A DNA stretch of 64,000 nt from Mycolicibacterium novocastrense (GCF_001570485.1 NZ_BCTA01000027.1:1-64000), one strand, 5' to 3'. Shown: positions 36,554 through 46,415, numbered from the stretch's first letter. The notes: generated by a model not told the origin, from the letters alone. Translations and numbers: made by a program.

Positions 36554-37324
36554 TCACGGGTGCAGATTCCACTGGCCGCAGTCCTGGGCCAGCACGTCGT
36601 TGACGTCGACGCGGATGCCACCGACCACCGGCCCCGGGTTCGACGCGGTGTCGATGATGCGCTGGTAGAGCACCGCGCCGGGGTAGATCTGACCGTTGGA
36701 CCAGGACCGGGTCTGCCAGGCCCACACCTTGCCGGGCGAGGTCGACCTGCCGATGACGCCGTCGGCCGCGGCCCACTGGCACGTCCTGATACCGCCGTAG
36801 ACCCCGGTGCGCAGCGCGCCGATCACCGAATTGATTCCGCGAAACCAGGGCAGCGCGACGTTGTTCCACGTCTCGCGGTCGATGTCGTCGTCGACGCTGA
36901 AGAAGATCGGCGCAGTGCGACCGCCACCCGCTGCGGTGTGCAGGTGCCAGGCCGTGCGCGCGTCGGCGACGCCGCCGGCATACCCGCGCGTGAAGTCCGA
37001 CGGTGCCGTCCCGCCCGGCTTGCCGTACTGGTAGTTGCTGACGATCACCAGACCGGCTGCGGCCAGCGATTTCGCGTAGGGCAGCGTGATCGGCTTGGCG
37101 CCGAAGGACGAGCCCGGTCGTGAGGTCGAGACGTAGTTGATGACGCCCGAGTGGCCGGCGGCCCGGATGTCCTGCGCCGGAATCTGGCGCATCGCATAGT
37201 CGATCAGCGTGGGGCGCGCCGCCTCGGCCCTCGGCGCATGCGTACCCGCCGAAGCCGCACCGAGTCCGGCCAGTGCCGACACCGTGGCGGCGTAGCGCAG
37301 TGCGTCACGCCGGGATAACTGCAC
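36554..37324 (-). CDS. Tat-exported DUF1906 glycoside hydrolase-like protein (Rv2525c-like)
   Basis: The 256-residue product begins with a twin-arginine signal (LSRRDALRYAATVSALAGLG). The mature part fits DUF1906, a TIM-barrel related to GH25 lysozymes: VINYVSTSRPG, FFSVDDDIDRETW and a C-terminal VDVNDVLA with the substrate-side acids. Rv2525c of M. tuberculosis has this layout and affects cell-wall integrity. It ends 12 nt from the end of the coiled-coil gene, convergently. Confidence 0.9.
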   Translation of the reverse strand: MQLSRRDALRYAATVSALAGLGAASAGTHAPRAEAARPTLIDYAMRQIPAQDIRAAGHSGVINYVSTSRPGSSFGAKPITLPYAKSLAAAGLVIVSNYQYGKPGGTAPSDFTRGYAGGVADARTAWHLHTAAGGGRTAPIFFSVDDDIDRETWNNVALPWFRGINSVIGALRTGVYGGIRTCQWAAADGVIGRSTSPGKVWAWQTRSWSNGQIYPGAVLYQRIIDTASNPGPVVGGIRVDVNDVLAQDCGQWNLHP

Positions 37325-37454
37325 CGCGCGATGTTATCTATGAGACGCCTGTGATTAGGGAGCCACGCGGGGTCGATATCAATTTTTGATGCCGCACCGG
37401 TACGGGCGGGTGCGGCGCCATCATGTGCCCCCGTCACCGACACCGAGCGCCGGA

Positions 37455-38181
37455 TCAGATACCAAGCACCTCGCGTGCGCGGTCGATTTCGTTTGGGTCG
37501 GTGGTCGACGGGATGAGCCTGAGCTCGTCGAGTCCCGCCTCTCGTGCACCGTTGACGGCGGCAAGAAGGCCGGCCGCTCCGCAGTTCATTGTCCCCGTGC
37601 CCGGAGTGGTCAAGTAGGAGACGTCTTCTCCGACGGTGCCGACTTCTTCGTCCCAGAAGTCCTTCACGTGCTCCCTTCGGGCCGATCACGCCGGCGACAA
37701 GCGGAATGCCGTCGCTCTGGACGGGCGCGGGCCCTACGGGAAAGTGTCCGTCGATGGGCGGCTCCTGGGCCCACACGCGGCGCATCGCAGCGACGGCCTC
37801 GTCCATTCGTTGCCGCTTTCGGTCAAGCGGGCTGTCGGCTGCGAGGTAATCCTCGTCCCAGGCGCCGATGCCGATCCCGAGCGTCAAGCGTCCGTCCGAT
37901 AGGACGTCGATCGTCGCCAAGTCCTTGGCGAACAGGACGGGGTTTCGCATGGGGAGTGCGACGACGTCGGTCCAGAGTCGGACGCGCTCCGTCATCGCAG
38001 CCGCGGCGGCAAGCTGCGGGACGACTGACCAGCTGTAGGGGTAAACGATTCGTTCGTAGGTGACGAGCCCGTCCCACGGGCCCTCGTCTATCTTCCGATA
38101 CCACGCAAGCTCCGTCTCGCGTCCGTGCGGGAACAGTGTCGGAAGACCCATGGAGATCTTCAACCCGAGATCAGAGCTCAA
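37455..38181 (-). pseudogene. LLM-class oxidoreductase gene with internal deletion and frameshift
   Basis: ATG 38181 opens an LLM protein (ISMGLPTLFPHG, LATIDVLSDGRLTLGIGIGAWDEDY) that is normal up to VAGVIGPKG. There the reading frame shifts, and the other frame carries the expected C-terminal piece VKDFWDEEVGTVGEDV...LRLIPSTTDPNEIDRAREVL to stop 37455. About 55-60 residues that normally lie between these points are missing, so a deletion at about 37665-37672 is more likely than a simple sequencing slip. Confidence 0.8.
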
Positions 38182-38449
38182 CGTGGCACCTCGGTAGGCG
38201 TGGGGCAGAGCGGAATCCGACTACTAAGCGGCGCAGCGCTATCCGTGGCATATGCAGCATTCCTTTACTGAACCAGCGATCGACAGCAGGCATAATAGCA
38301 ACAGTATGTTCAATTAAGCTCGCGTGTCTCGGGGATCGGAAGGCCGCCCGGCGCTGGCGCGGTCTAATGGGACACCGACGGCGAGGAGGCTCGATGAAAC
38401 CGACAGCGCGCAACGCCAGCGTCGGTCCAGCTGCAAGGGACCAAGGATC

Positions 38450-39061
38450 GTGAGCTCGTCAACGCACCGCAGTGCGGCGAATCATGCAGTCAGACAACGC
38501 GTTCGCCCTGGCGGACGCAGCGAGCGTGTGCGTGAATCGGTGATGCGCGTATGTCTGGAGTTGTTGACCGAAGGCAAGGTGGAGCTTCCGATCGCGGAGG
38601 TGGCGGTACGGTCGGGGGTGAACAGGGGCACGATCTATCGGTGGTGGCCCACCTCGGGGGCACTGCTGGACGAAGCTCTCGTATTTCACGCGCGTCATCG
38701 CACCGACACCCCGGACACCGGCGCGTGGGAGAGCGATGTCCGGACCCTGATCACCGAGTTGGCCTCGCTCGCAGCCGATCCCGTGGAGCGAGCAATCATG
38801 GCCACGATGATCTCGGGGCGGTACCCGTCGTTGAACGACTCCATGATGGGCTGGTTTCGAAACGACCTCTCGCAATGGTTCGGGATGGTCGAGCGAGGTA
38901 TGGATCGCGGCGAGGTGAGCGCTGACGTGGATTCGGCGGTCGTGCTGCGCATGATGCTGGCACCCGCGGTGTCGGTCTCCCTCTTCGACGGACGAGCGAT
39001 GACACCCGACGAGATCGATTCCCTGGTGACGTTGGTGTGTCGAGCTACGGCAGCGCGGTAG
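38450..39061 (+). CDS. TetR-family transcriptional regulator
   Basis: The 203-residue protein has a TetR helix-turn-helix (LPIAEVAVRSGVNRGTIYRWWPTSGALLDEAL) and a C-terminal ligand domain. GTG 38450 with AAGGATC directly before it is preferred over an upstream in-frame start whose extra residues are not TetR-like. Neighbours are the broken LLM gene (divergent) and topoM (convergent). The target is unknown; the LLM gene is a common type of TetR target, and that gene is dead here. Confidence 0.88.
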   Translation: MSSSTHRSAANHAVRQRVRPGGRSERVRESVMRVCLELLTEGKVELPIAEVAVRSGVNRGTIYRWWPTSGALLDEALVFHARHRTDTPDTGAWESDVRTLITELASLAADPVERAIMATMISGRYPSLNDSMMGWFRNDLSQWFGMVERGMDRGEVSADVDSAVVLRMMLAPAVSVSLFDGRAMTPDEIDSLVTLVCRATAAR

Positions 39062-39096
39062 GGATCCGGTCAACCGTAAAGCGAAGCGAACTTCGG

Positions 39097-41235
39097 CTAG
39101 CCGGCCGGCGTCACATCCAGGCCCGAGCCCTTGATCGACGCCTTGGCACGGTTTTCCGCGCGCACGGCCCTCTTCCCGCGCACGAACCCCGTCGCCGAGA
39201 TCGACGCCGCAAGCAGCGCGCTCTCACCCTTGACGAATGGATGGAACCCGACGCCGGCGCCGCCGCGGCCCTTCACCGGGATGTCGGCGACTTCGGTGAC
39301 CTTCCAGCTCTTTTCCGCCAGCGACAGGATGGCCTCGACGTTGGCGCACGAGACGGGCAGCGCGGCGATGACCTCGTCGTCGGCGCCGGCCAACTTCACC
39401 CCGGCCACGCCGTTGCCGGCCACGCCCTGCGGATTCACCGCCGCCGGGTCGATGCGCAGAATCTTTCCGCGTCGCGTCACCAGCGCCAGGTGGTACCCCT
39501 CGGGTAGCACACCCGAGCACACGAGGCCGGTGATGTCCGGCGCGACGGGAATCTCGCGGACCTTGTACGGCAGCCCTCCACCGGAGGTGAACTTCACCCG
39601 GCCGTCGGTCCACACCGCCCACCCCAATCCGGAGGTGAGCAGCTCGCCGTGGCGGTCGGAGAAGACGCCGCGGTCGTCGAGCCGCCAGGACGCGTTCACC
39701 TTGCGCTCCCGGGGTCCGTCGTCGCCTCCGCCCGACGTGACCGGCGTGGCGTCGAAGTCGAGCACGGTGCGGCGGTCGAATTCGGGGCCCTTGAACAGTT
39801 TTGCCGTCTCGACCAATTCCTTGTCGATCACCGACTTCCGCGCCTCCGGATCCGACACCAGCTCGGTGAGTTGGGCGAATTCGGCGTCCAGTCGTTCGGC
39901 CTCGGCCTGTAGTTCGATGACGTCGAGTTTGGTCAGGCGGCGTAGTTGCAACGCCAACACGTAGTCGGCCTGAACGGCGTCGATCTTGAACCGGTCCTGC
40001 AGACCCTGTCGGGCTTCGTCGACGGTGTCGGAGCCGCGGATCACCGCCACCGCGGCGTCGATGTCGAGGTGGATGGTCATCAGGCCGGCCACCAGATGAC
40101 GGCGGGCGGTGACCTTCTCCAGCCGGTACTCACTGCGGTGCAGCACCACCGAATCACGGAGGGAGAGAAACGCTTTGATCAACTCGCGCACCGACCACCA
40201 CCGCGGCACCCGGTTCTCGTCGAGCGCGACGAGGCTGGCGGCGAAGGTCCCTTCCAAAGGCGTCAGAGCCAGCAGCTGATCGCGGATCTGTTCGGCGCTG
40301 TGGCCACGTTTGGCGGTGACGACGATCCGCAGCCCGTTGCGGCGGTCGGTCAGATCGGACATGTCCGCCACACCGGGCAGCTCACCGGACTCCACCAGGG
40401 CCCGAATCCGTTCCTGCACCGTGTTACTCGCGACGCCCGGCGGCAACTCGGTGATGACGACATTCTTCCCGTCCACCGACAGCGTGCCGCGCACGGTGAA
40501 CTGGCCTCGCCCGGTGGTGATGTACTCCCGTAGGCCGGCGGTACCGACCACCGTGGCACCGCAACCCCAGTCCGGGCCCGGGATCAACTTGACCAGGCGG
40601 TCGTCGGTCATGTTCGGCGTCTTCAACAGCGCCCGGCAGGCGGCCATGATCTCGCGCGGATTGTGGGCGGGCACCTTGGTGGCCCACCCCTCGGCGATGC
40701 CGACGGCACCGTTGCACAACAACACCGGCCACTGGGCAGGCAGCACCGTCGGCTCGATCCATTCGCCGTCGAAGGTCGAGACCATCGGCACGGCGTGACT
40801 GTCCAGCTCGGCGGTCAGCGCGGCGCCGGGAGCCGACAACCGCATCTCGGTGTAGCGGTCGGCGGCGGGGATATCACCCTGAATACGCGGGAACGCGCCT
40901 TGCCCGTCAATGACTTTCACGCGCTGGAACTCGGCGGCCATCAGCGCGGCCGCACCGTACATCGACGTACCGCCGTGCGGGTGCAGGTTGCCGGTGACGG
41001 CCGAGCAGACCTTGGAGGACTTCTGCGGCTTGTTGCCGGGCGTCAGCTTCGAATCGTGCATCTGGTACAGCAGGCGACGCTGACCCGGCTTGAGTCCGTC
41101 GTAGGCCGAGGGGATCGCGCGGTCGCTGACGCTGTAGAGCGCGAAGGTGAGTTGGTAGCGGTTCCAGTAATCGTCGGCGCTCTGGTCGAGGACCAGGTCC
41201 GGATTCTGCTCTGGAACGTCCAAGGTGGCGGTCAC
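39097..41235 (-). CDS. topoM: Atypical type II topoisomerase, GyrA-like subunit (TopoM)
   Basis: The 712-residue protein has the GyrA/ParC breakage-reunion domain with the catalytic Tyr at about Y128 (IPAADRYTEMRL), then a coiled-coil gate (LQLRRLTKLDVIELQAEAERL) and a beta-propeller-like C-terminal part. It resembles TopoM of M. smegmatis, which with TopoN forms an unusual topoisomerase reported to introduce positive supercoils. It is separate from the essential gyrase. Its start lies 9 nt after the topoN stop. Confidence 0.9.
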   Translation of the reverse strand: MTATLDVPEQNPDLVLDQSADDYWNRYQLTFALYSVSDRAIPSAYDGLKPGQRRLLYQMHDSKLTPGNKPQKSSKVCSAVTGNLHPHGGTSMYGAAALMAAEFQRVKVIDGQGAFPRIQGDIPAADRYTEMRLSAPGAALTAELDSHAVPMVSTFDGEWIEPTVLPAQWPVLLCNGAVGIAEGWATKVPAHNPREIMAACRALLKTPNMTDDRLVKLIPGPDWGCGATVVGTAGLREYITTGRGQFTVRGTLSVDGKNVVITELPPGVASNTVQERIRALVESGELPGVADMSDLTDRRNGLRIVVTAKRGHSAEQIRDQLLALTPLEGTFAASLVALDENRVPRWWSVRELIKAFLSLRDSVVLHRSEYRLEKVTARRHLVAGLMTIHLDIDAAVAVIRGSDTVDEARQGLQDRFKIDAVQADYVLALQLRRLTKLDVIELQAEAERLDAEFAQLTELVSDPEARKSVIDKELVETAKLFKGPEFDRRTVLDFDATPVTSGGGDDGPRERKVNASWRLDDRGVFSDRHGELLTSGLGWAVWTDGRVKFTSGGGLPYKVREIPVAPDITGLVCSGVLPEGYHLALVTRRGKILRIDPAAVNPQGVAGNGVAGVKLAGADDEVIAALPVSCANVEAILSLAEKSWKVTEVADIPVKGRGGAGVGFHPFVKGESALLAASISATGFVRGKRAVRAENRAKASIKGSGLDVTPAG

Positions 41236-41244
41236 GTGGCTCTC

Positions 41245-43278
41245 CTAGTCGAGATCGAGGGAATTGGTGTCGACGCGGGCGGCGATCTCGGCCATCCACG
41301 TGCGACGACCCTCGGGCGGTCCGCCGAACAACGTGTGGTGCAACTTCTTTTCTCCGTCGTCGGGCAGGACACGAATCACGGTGCGCCGCTGGGGATCGAG
41401 CACGGTGTTCCAGAAGTCGTCGGCGTCCATCTCGCCGAGGCCCTTGTTGCGCTGCACCTCGACCCTGCCCTTCGAGGCGGCCTTCATCTTGGCCACCGCC
41501 GCGTCGCGCTCGGACTCGTCCTGACAGTAGATCCGCTCGCTGGCGGTCTTGACGACGAACAGCGGCGGCAGGGTCACATAGACCATCCCGGCCTCGACGA
41601 GCGGACGGTAGAAGTCGAGAAACATCGAGATCAGGCTGGAGTTGATGTTGCCGCCGTCGGGATCGGCGTCGGAGGCGAACAGGATCCGGTCGTATCGGCA
41701 CAACTCGGGGTCGCAGTTGTCCCGCACACCGCAGCCCAGGATGCGCTCGATGGAGTCGAACTCGTCTTTGGACCGCGCCTTGCTCAAGGCAAACCCATAT
41801 ACGTTGGGCGGCTTGCCTTTCAGCGGGAATGCCGCCTGGAAGGTGGCGTCGCGGGCGGCCTTGATGGTGCCCAGAGCCGAATCACCCTCGCACAGGAACA
41901 ACTCGGCGCCCGACCCGCGGCCGGTCTCGCGGCTGGGAAGCAGCTTGGGCGGCAGCGAAAGATTGGTACCCAGCCCCTTGGCCTTCGAGGCCGCGCGCGA
42001 GCGGGCCTTCGCTCCCTCCGCGCTGCGCCGTGCCCGCGCCGACTCCAGCGCCAGCTTCGTCCACAGGGTCACCGCGTCGCCGTTGGCCGGATTGGCCGCC
42101 CACACCGTGACGCTGCGCGCCACATCCGGGGCCATCGCCACGTTCAGCGACCGCGACGACACCGCGGTCTTGGCTTGTGAGTCCCAGGAGACATCGGGTG
42201 CACGGGTGTCGACAGCGAGTGCGGTGACGGCGGCGAAATCCTGTGGCTCGGGGCCTTCTTCGCCCTTGGCCAGGCCGAGATCCCGCATGCGCGACGCACG
42301 ATCGGCCAGGGCTTCGGACAGCCCCTTCATCGCGGCGGTGAGATGTGATCCGCCGCCGGGGGTTCGTACCGTGTTGCAGAACGCGGCCACCGTCGCCGGT
42401 TCGGCCGGGCCCGCGGTCAGGGACCAGCGGAACGGTGTAGGGCCGCGCCCGGTGGTGTACTCGCCGCGACCCTCGACCGCGGCGCGGATGTCGGGCGCCG
42501 GAGTGCCCGCGGCGGTGCACATGAGGTTCAGCAGCGTGTCGGTGCCCCACGGGCCGCCGAATGGTTCAAGCAACGCCGGCGGCACCTGCTCGCCGGGCCA
42601 ACCCTCGTCGACCACAACCAGGTGAACACCGGGGGACATCCGGGCCGCGGCATGCGCCCGCAGCAGCACTTCGCCGATGTCGATGCTGGTGTCCGGGACC
42701 ACCGCCGGGTCGAACAGGATACGGACGGTGGTGCCTTGCATGGCGGGCTTGCGATTGCCGGCGCCCCGCAACTTCTGTGCGTCGGATCGAGTGAACGGGG
42801 CGTCGGGATCGAACTCCTTGCCCTCGAAGGTTCCCGGGTAGCCGCGCCCGAAGCTCTGCACATAGGTCTTACCGGCCCGGTGCACTGTCACGTCGGTGCG
42901 CGCGGAGATGAACACCGCTGCGGCCGCGCCGATTCCGTTGAGACCGGCGCCGGTGCTCGCGGCATCGATATGGGCGTCGAACTTCCCGCCGGCCCGCGCG
43001 GTGCCGAGCGTCTTGACGATGCCGTTCTTTCCTGTCGCCGGATCGGTGTCGACGGGCAGGCCGCGGCCGTCGTCGGCGACGCTGACCGAGCCGTCGGCGT
43101 GCAGGGTGATCGTCACGGTCGATCCACCGTTGCCGGAGTCGGCGACCTCCTCGATCGCGTTGTCGATCAACTCACGCAGCGCGGTGTTGAGCACGTCGAG
43201 TCCGAGGTTCACCGCCGGCCGCAGGCGCGTGTGCTGGACATCATCGAGTTCGGTGATGTCGGCGGCGGTGTAACTCAC
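41245..43278 (-). CDS. topoN: Atypical type II topoisomerase, GyrB-like subunit (TopoN)
   Basis: The 677-residue protein has a GHKL ATPase (LRELIDNAIEEV, DDGRGLPVD, GLNGIGAAA), a transducer domain and a TOPRIM domain with EGDSA (E464) and SDADPDGG (D537, D539). It supplies ATP hydrolysis and part of the cleavage site to TopoM. The pair is found in some fast-growing mycobacteria and is dispensable in M. smegmatis. The IS110 element lies within its upstream region, ending about 160 nt before the start codon. Confidence 0.9.
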   Translation of the reverse strand: MSYTAADITELDDVQHTRLRPAVNLGLDVLNTALRELIDNAIEEVADSGNGGSTVTITLHADGSVSVADDGRGLPVDTDPATGKNGIVKTLGTARAGGKFDAHIDAASTGAGLNGIGAAAAVFISARTDVTVHRAGKTYVQSFGRGYPGTFEGKEFDPDAPFTRSDAQKLRGAGNRKPAMQGTTVRILFDPAVVPDTSIDIGEVLLRAHAAARMSPGVHLVVVDEGWPGEQVPPALLEPFGGPWGTDTLLNLMCTAAGTPAPDIRAAVEGRGEYTTGRGPTPFRWSLTAGPAEPATVAAFCNTVRTPGGGSHLTAAMKGLSEALADRASRMRDLGLAKGEEGPEPQDFAAVTALAVDTRAPDVSWDSQAKTAVSSRSLNVAMAPDVARSVTVWAANPANGDAVTLWTKLALESARARRSAEGAKARSRAASKAKGLGTNLSLPPKLLPSRETGRGSGAELFLCEGDSALGTIKAARDATFQAAFPLKGKPPNVYGFALSKARSKDEFDSIERILGCGVRDNCDPELCRYDRILFASDADPDGGNINSSLISMFLDFYRPLVEAGMVYVTLPPLFVVKTASERIYCQDESERDAAVAKMKAASKGRVEVQRNKGLGEMDADDFWNTVLDPQRRTVIRVLPDDGEKKLHHTLFGGPPEGRRTWMAEIAARVDTNSLDLD

Positions 43279-43449
43279 TGCGGGTCCTTTGTGTCGATGC
43301 CGAATTGGGGGCCGCAGGAATCGTAGACGCGGGGATCGACATCTCCGCGGAACCTGGGTGCCTGCGGCGATAACGGTGTCGACACAGCGAGGTGAAGACT
43401 GCCTCGAACGAATCGACGCGCCTGCCGCAGAGTGAGTTCCTAACGAAGG

Positions 43450-44856
43450 TCAAGCCACTTGTGGGTTTGTCGTAGGGTTGCGTTTAGCGGGCTGGGATGT
43501 TGGAGCGCTTGGCGACTTCTGTGACTCCTGGCCCGCCTTCTTGCGTCGCTCGCGCATGAGTTTGTGGCGGACGTGATCGCGTTGGCGGGGATCGAGTCGG
43601 TAGCGCTGTTTGACGATGGCGCGGCCTTGGGATTCGGTGACCGCGGTGCCGTCGACGTCACGCAGCTGGTAGGGCTGTCCGGTGCGCATGCAGGTGGCGA
43701 TGCGGGTGATCAGCATGGTGGCCAGATGGCAGATCGCTGAGTCGTGGTGGCGGTTTCCGGCCATCAGTCGGTGGTACTTGGCGGCAAACTGGGGATCGAC
43801 TTTGCGTGCCTGATCAGCTGCGGTGTAAAGCATTTCGCGTAGCAGCGGATCGCCTGCCTTGGTGATCGACGACTCGGTTTTAGCCACCCCGGATTGGCTG
43901 ACCTTCGGGATTAGTCCGGTGTAGGCGCGGATCGCAGCCAGCGAGGTGAAACGGTGCGGGTCACCGATCCGCCCGGCAATGACCGCGCTGATGGTGGGAC
44001 CGACCCCGGGTGCGGACGCAACGATCCCATGCGGGTCGGCGTCGGCGTAGAGGTTGGCGATGCGCTCATCGATCTCTTTGATCTGACGGGTCAAAAACAG
44101 TGCTTGTTCGGCTTCGTGGGCGATGTCGGCGGCCAGTTCGGCGAAGTCCATCCCATCGGTGCCGTCGACATTCCACAGGAGCAGGGTTTCTTTGGCCGCC
44201 GCGATCAGACCGACGGCATGCCCGTCGCGCCAGTTGCCGCGCGAGCGTGTGGCCAAGAACCTGGCCAGCCTGGCTTGGCCGAGCCGGATCACCGCGTGCG
44301 GATCGGCGTAACGGGCCAAAAATTGCAGCGCGGCGTTGCCGTAATTGGAGCCCAGCACTGCATACCAGGCCGGTCCCAACAGCTCGATGAGGGAATCGAG
44401 ACGGGCATAGACCGCGGTGCGGCGCTTGACCATCGTGGAACGCTGCTTGGTCAGCCGCCGTAACGGATCAGCTGGGCCTTGCCCGGTGTAGGGACGCAAT
44501 CCTTCCGGGTGCAGCAACGGCAGCCGGGCCAAAAGCTCCGAGTCGATCCGATCGTTTTTGGCATGTTTGGAGTAGTACCTACGTAAGTCAGCCGACTGCG
44601 TGGTCGGCACCATCACCACCGTTGCGCCGCGCCGGCGAAACCACTCGCCGATCACGATCCAGGCGTTTCTGGTGGGCTCGACCACCACCGTCAGCTCAGC
44701 GGGATCCTGGGCACCCACATCGGCCCACACCCGCTCCAGGTCCTCGGGGCGGGTCAAGAACTTCCGGCCCCGCCACACCGTTTTGCCGTCACGAGCCAGC
44801 GTCGCCTGGTGCGCAGCCCGGACCGCGACGTCGATCCCCAACGTCAATGCCACCAC
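43450..44856 (-). CDS. IS110-family transposase (bridge-RNA recombinase)
   Basis: The 468-residue protein has the DEDD RuvC-like N-terminal domain (LTLGIDVAVRAAHQATLARDG, TVVVEPTRNAWIVIGEW, KNDRIDSELLARL) and the C-terminal Tnp2 domain with the catalytic Ser region (SAPGVGPTISAVIAGRIGD, FTSLAAIRAYTGLIPKVSQSG). It is complete, with a basic tail. IS110 recombinases are guided by a structured RNA made from the element. It may still be active. Confidence 0.93.
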   Translation of the reverse strand: MVALTLGIDVAVRAAHQATLARDGKTVWRGRKFLTRPEDLERVWADVGAQDPAELTVVVEPTRNAWIVIGEWFRRRGATVVMVPTTQSADLRRYYSKHAKNDRIDSELLARLPLLHPEGLRPYTGQGPADPLRRLTKQRSTMVKRRTAVYARLDSLIELLGPAWYAVLGSNYGNAALQFLARYADPHAVIRLGQARLARFLATRSRGNWRDGHAVGLIAAAKETLLLWNVDGTDGMDFAELAADIAHEAEQALFLTRQIKEIDERIANLYADADPHGIVASAPGVGPTISAVIAGRIGDPHRFTSLAAIRAYTGLIPKVSQSGVAKTESSITKAGDPLLREMLYTAADQARKVDPQFAAKYHRLMAGNRHHDSAICHLATMLITRIATCMRTGQPYQLRDVDGTAVTESQGRAIVKQRYRLDPRQRDHVRHKLMRERRKKAGQESQKSPSAPTSQPAKRNPTTNPQVA

Positions 44857-45060
44857 AAAACCCTCCTGCCACTAGCGCTTTCAGATGACCAGGTGACGGG
44901 GCGCCGCGGCCACGGCCCAGACATTCTCTAAGCAGGAGTCCACACCCACGGGCTGGCTCCAAGTTCCCGAACAAGGACACCGCACGACCAGACACCAAAG
45001 TCCACGGGAGGCCGTTCAAATCTCAGGGATCACCACGTGTCCCAGTCGGACCCTCGGACC
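44857..45060 (-). ncRNA. Candidate bridge RNA region of the IS110 element
   Basis: About 200 nt upstream of the transposase, on its strand, hold no open frame. In IS110-group elements the left noncoding end is of this size and encodes the bridge RNA whose loops read the target and donor sites. I did not fold the sequence; the call rests on position and length. Confidence 0.45.
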
Positions 45061-45116
45061 TGCCCGTGAACTCACACAGAGGCTAAATGTCGGACCCCTA
45101 CGGAAGACTTCGACGC

Positions 45117-46415
45117 ATGGGGAGACGTAACCGCGAGAAGCGGGCAGCCAAACAGAGGAACCGGCGCCGGGCGACGCCCAAACAGGAGCGCGTCGGGTCA
45201 TTCGATCCGGGACCGGACCGCGCACTCCTCCTCGAACACCTTGTCGTCGCATTGAGCACGGCCGCTTCGGGCCCTCCCGAGCACCTGCCGCGTCGTGCCA
45301 CCGAACTGCTGCGCGAGTTCCGGGACCTCGCGCACGAACTCGACGTCGCCGCTGACCTCGCCGTGAACGAGGCCATCAGCGCGGCATGGAAGCACGGTTG
45401 GCAACCGTCCGATCTGCATGAAATCGGGCGCCGCAAGCTGAAGCCGGCCGAGATCCATTACCTCGACGAGGCGATCGTCAATGAGTGTCGGCGGTACGCG
45501 GCCGCCACGTTGCACCCGGACTGGCGCGCCGATATCGCCAGGCTCTCGGCCACGGTCGGATCGAGTGCCCAGCCACCTCAGATGTGGCGGTGGGCCGCGG
45601 CGAATGCCGTCGACCAGCGCGACGCGCTGGCCGTGGTCCTCAAACTCCTGAACCTTCTCGGCCGCCTCCCGGCGCTGGAAACGATCTTGCCGCTGCCCGG
45701 TGAGTATCGGCCTACGGCAACGGCGGTGACCGTCACAGACGAAAAGGCGCTCGGCAAGGTGCGCGCTCTGCTGGCAAAAGCCGAAGCCACCGAGTACCCG
45801 GACGAGGCGGAGGCTCTTTCGGCCAAAGCCCAAGATCTGATGAGCAGGTATTCGCTGAACGAAGCGCTCGCCCGCCACGATCGAGGCCGCGAGCCCGCCG
45901 CGATCGCGCGCCGAATCTGGATCGAGAACCCGTACGCCGCGGCCAAGGTGACGCTGGTGCAAGTGGTGAGTCAGTCCAACCATTGCCGTGCAGTGTGGGC
46001 GGAGCGACTCGGGTTCGTGACCATCATCGGCTGCGAAACCGATCTCGATTTGGTCGAGTTGCTCACCACGTCGCTGCTTGTGCAAGCCAACCGAGCCATG
46101 CTGAGCGCTGGCCGCAGCGGAACCGCGCAAGCGCGTTCCAGGACGTTTCGCCAGTCTTTTCTCCTCGCGTACGCACAGCGCATCGGCGAGCGACTCGACA
46201 GCGCGAGCGCATCGGTCACCGAGGAAGTCAAGCGCGACGTTCGACTGCTTCCTGTGCTGGCGGCCAACAGTCGAGCGGCCGAAGAACTCGCTCATCAGCT
46301 GTTTCCGTCGACGGTGCCTCGCGCGGTCTCAGGGTCCAACGGTGCCGGCTGGGGCGCCGGACGTGCCGCGGCCGACATGGCAATGCTCGACACCCACGAG
46401 TCGATAGCGGGGTAG
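45117..46415 (+). CDS. DUF2786 domain protein
   Basis: The product has about 432 residues from ATG 45117. The N-terminus is strongly basic (MGRRNREKRAAKQRNRRR). A DUF2786 motif lies at about residues 205-245 (ALGKVRALLAKAEATEYPDEAEALSAKAQDLMSRYSLNEA in outline), followed by a helical domain of unknown function. Such proteins occur in actinobacteria and phages. ATG 45087 would add ten residues; 45117 has GGAAGA at a suitable distance. It begins just beyond the IS110 element. Confidence 0.83.
   Translation: MGRRNREKRAAKQRNRRRATPKQERVGSFDPGPDRALLLEHLVVALSTAASGPPEHLPRRATELLREFRDLAHELDVAADLAVNEAISAAWKHGWQPSDLHEIGRRKLKPAEIHYLDEAIVNECRRYAAATLHPDWRADIARLSATVGSSAQPPQMWRWAAANAVDQRDALAVVLKLLNLLGRLPALETILPLPGEYRPTATAVTVTDEKALGKVRALLAKAEATEYPDEAEALSAKAQDLMSRYSLNEALARHDRGREPAAIARRIWIENPYAAAKVTLVQVVSQSNHCRAVWAERLGFVTIIGCETDLDLVELLTTSLLVQANRAMLSAGRSGTAQARSRTFRQSFLLAYAQRIGERLDSASASVTEEVKRDVRLLPVLAANSRAAEELAHQLFPSTVPRAVSGSNGAGWGAGRAAADMAMLDTHESIAG

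Larger units (their letters stand above)
43440..45060 (-). mobile_element. IS110-family insertion sequence (ends approximate)
   Basis: The element consists of the transposase gene and about 200 nt of noncoding DNA on its 5' side. IS110 elements lack terminal inverted repeats and often leave only a 2-bp core duplication, so the ends cannot be fixed by eye; the limits given are the tightest spaces available between neighbouring genes. It separates topoN from the DUF2786 gene and seems not to break either coding frame. Confidence 0.7.

Noticed and set aside
40663..42180. 505-codon open frame on the plus strand
   Set aside because: Antisense to topoM/topoN, which have clear catalytic motifs; no motif of its own.
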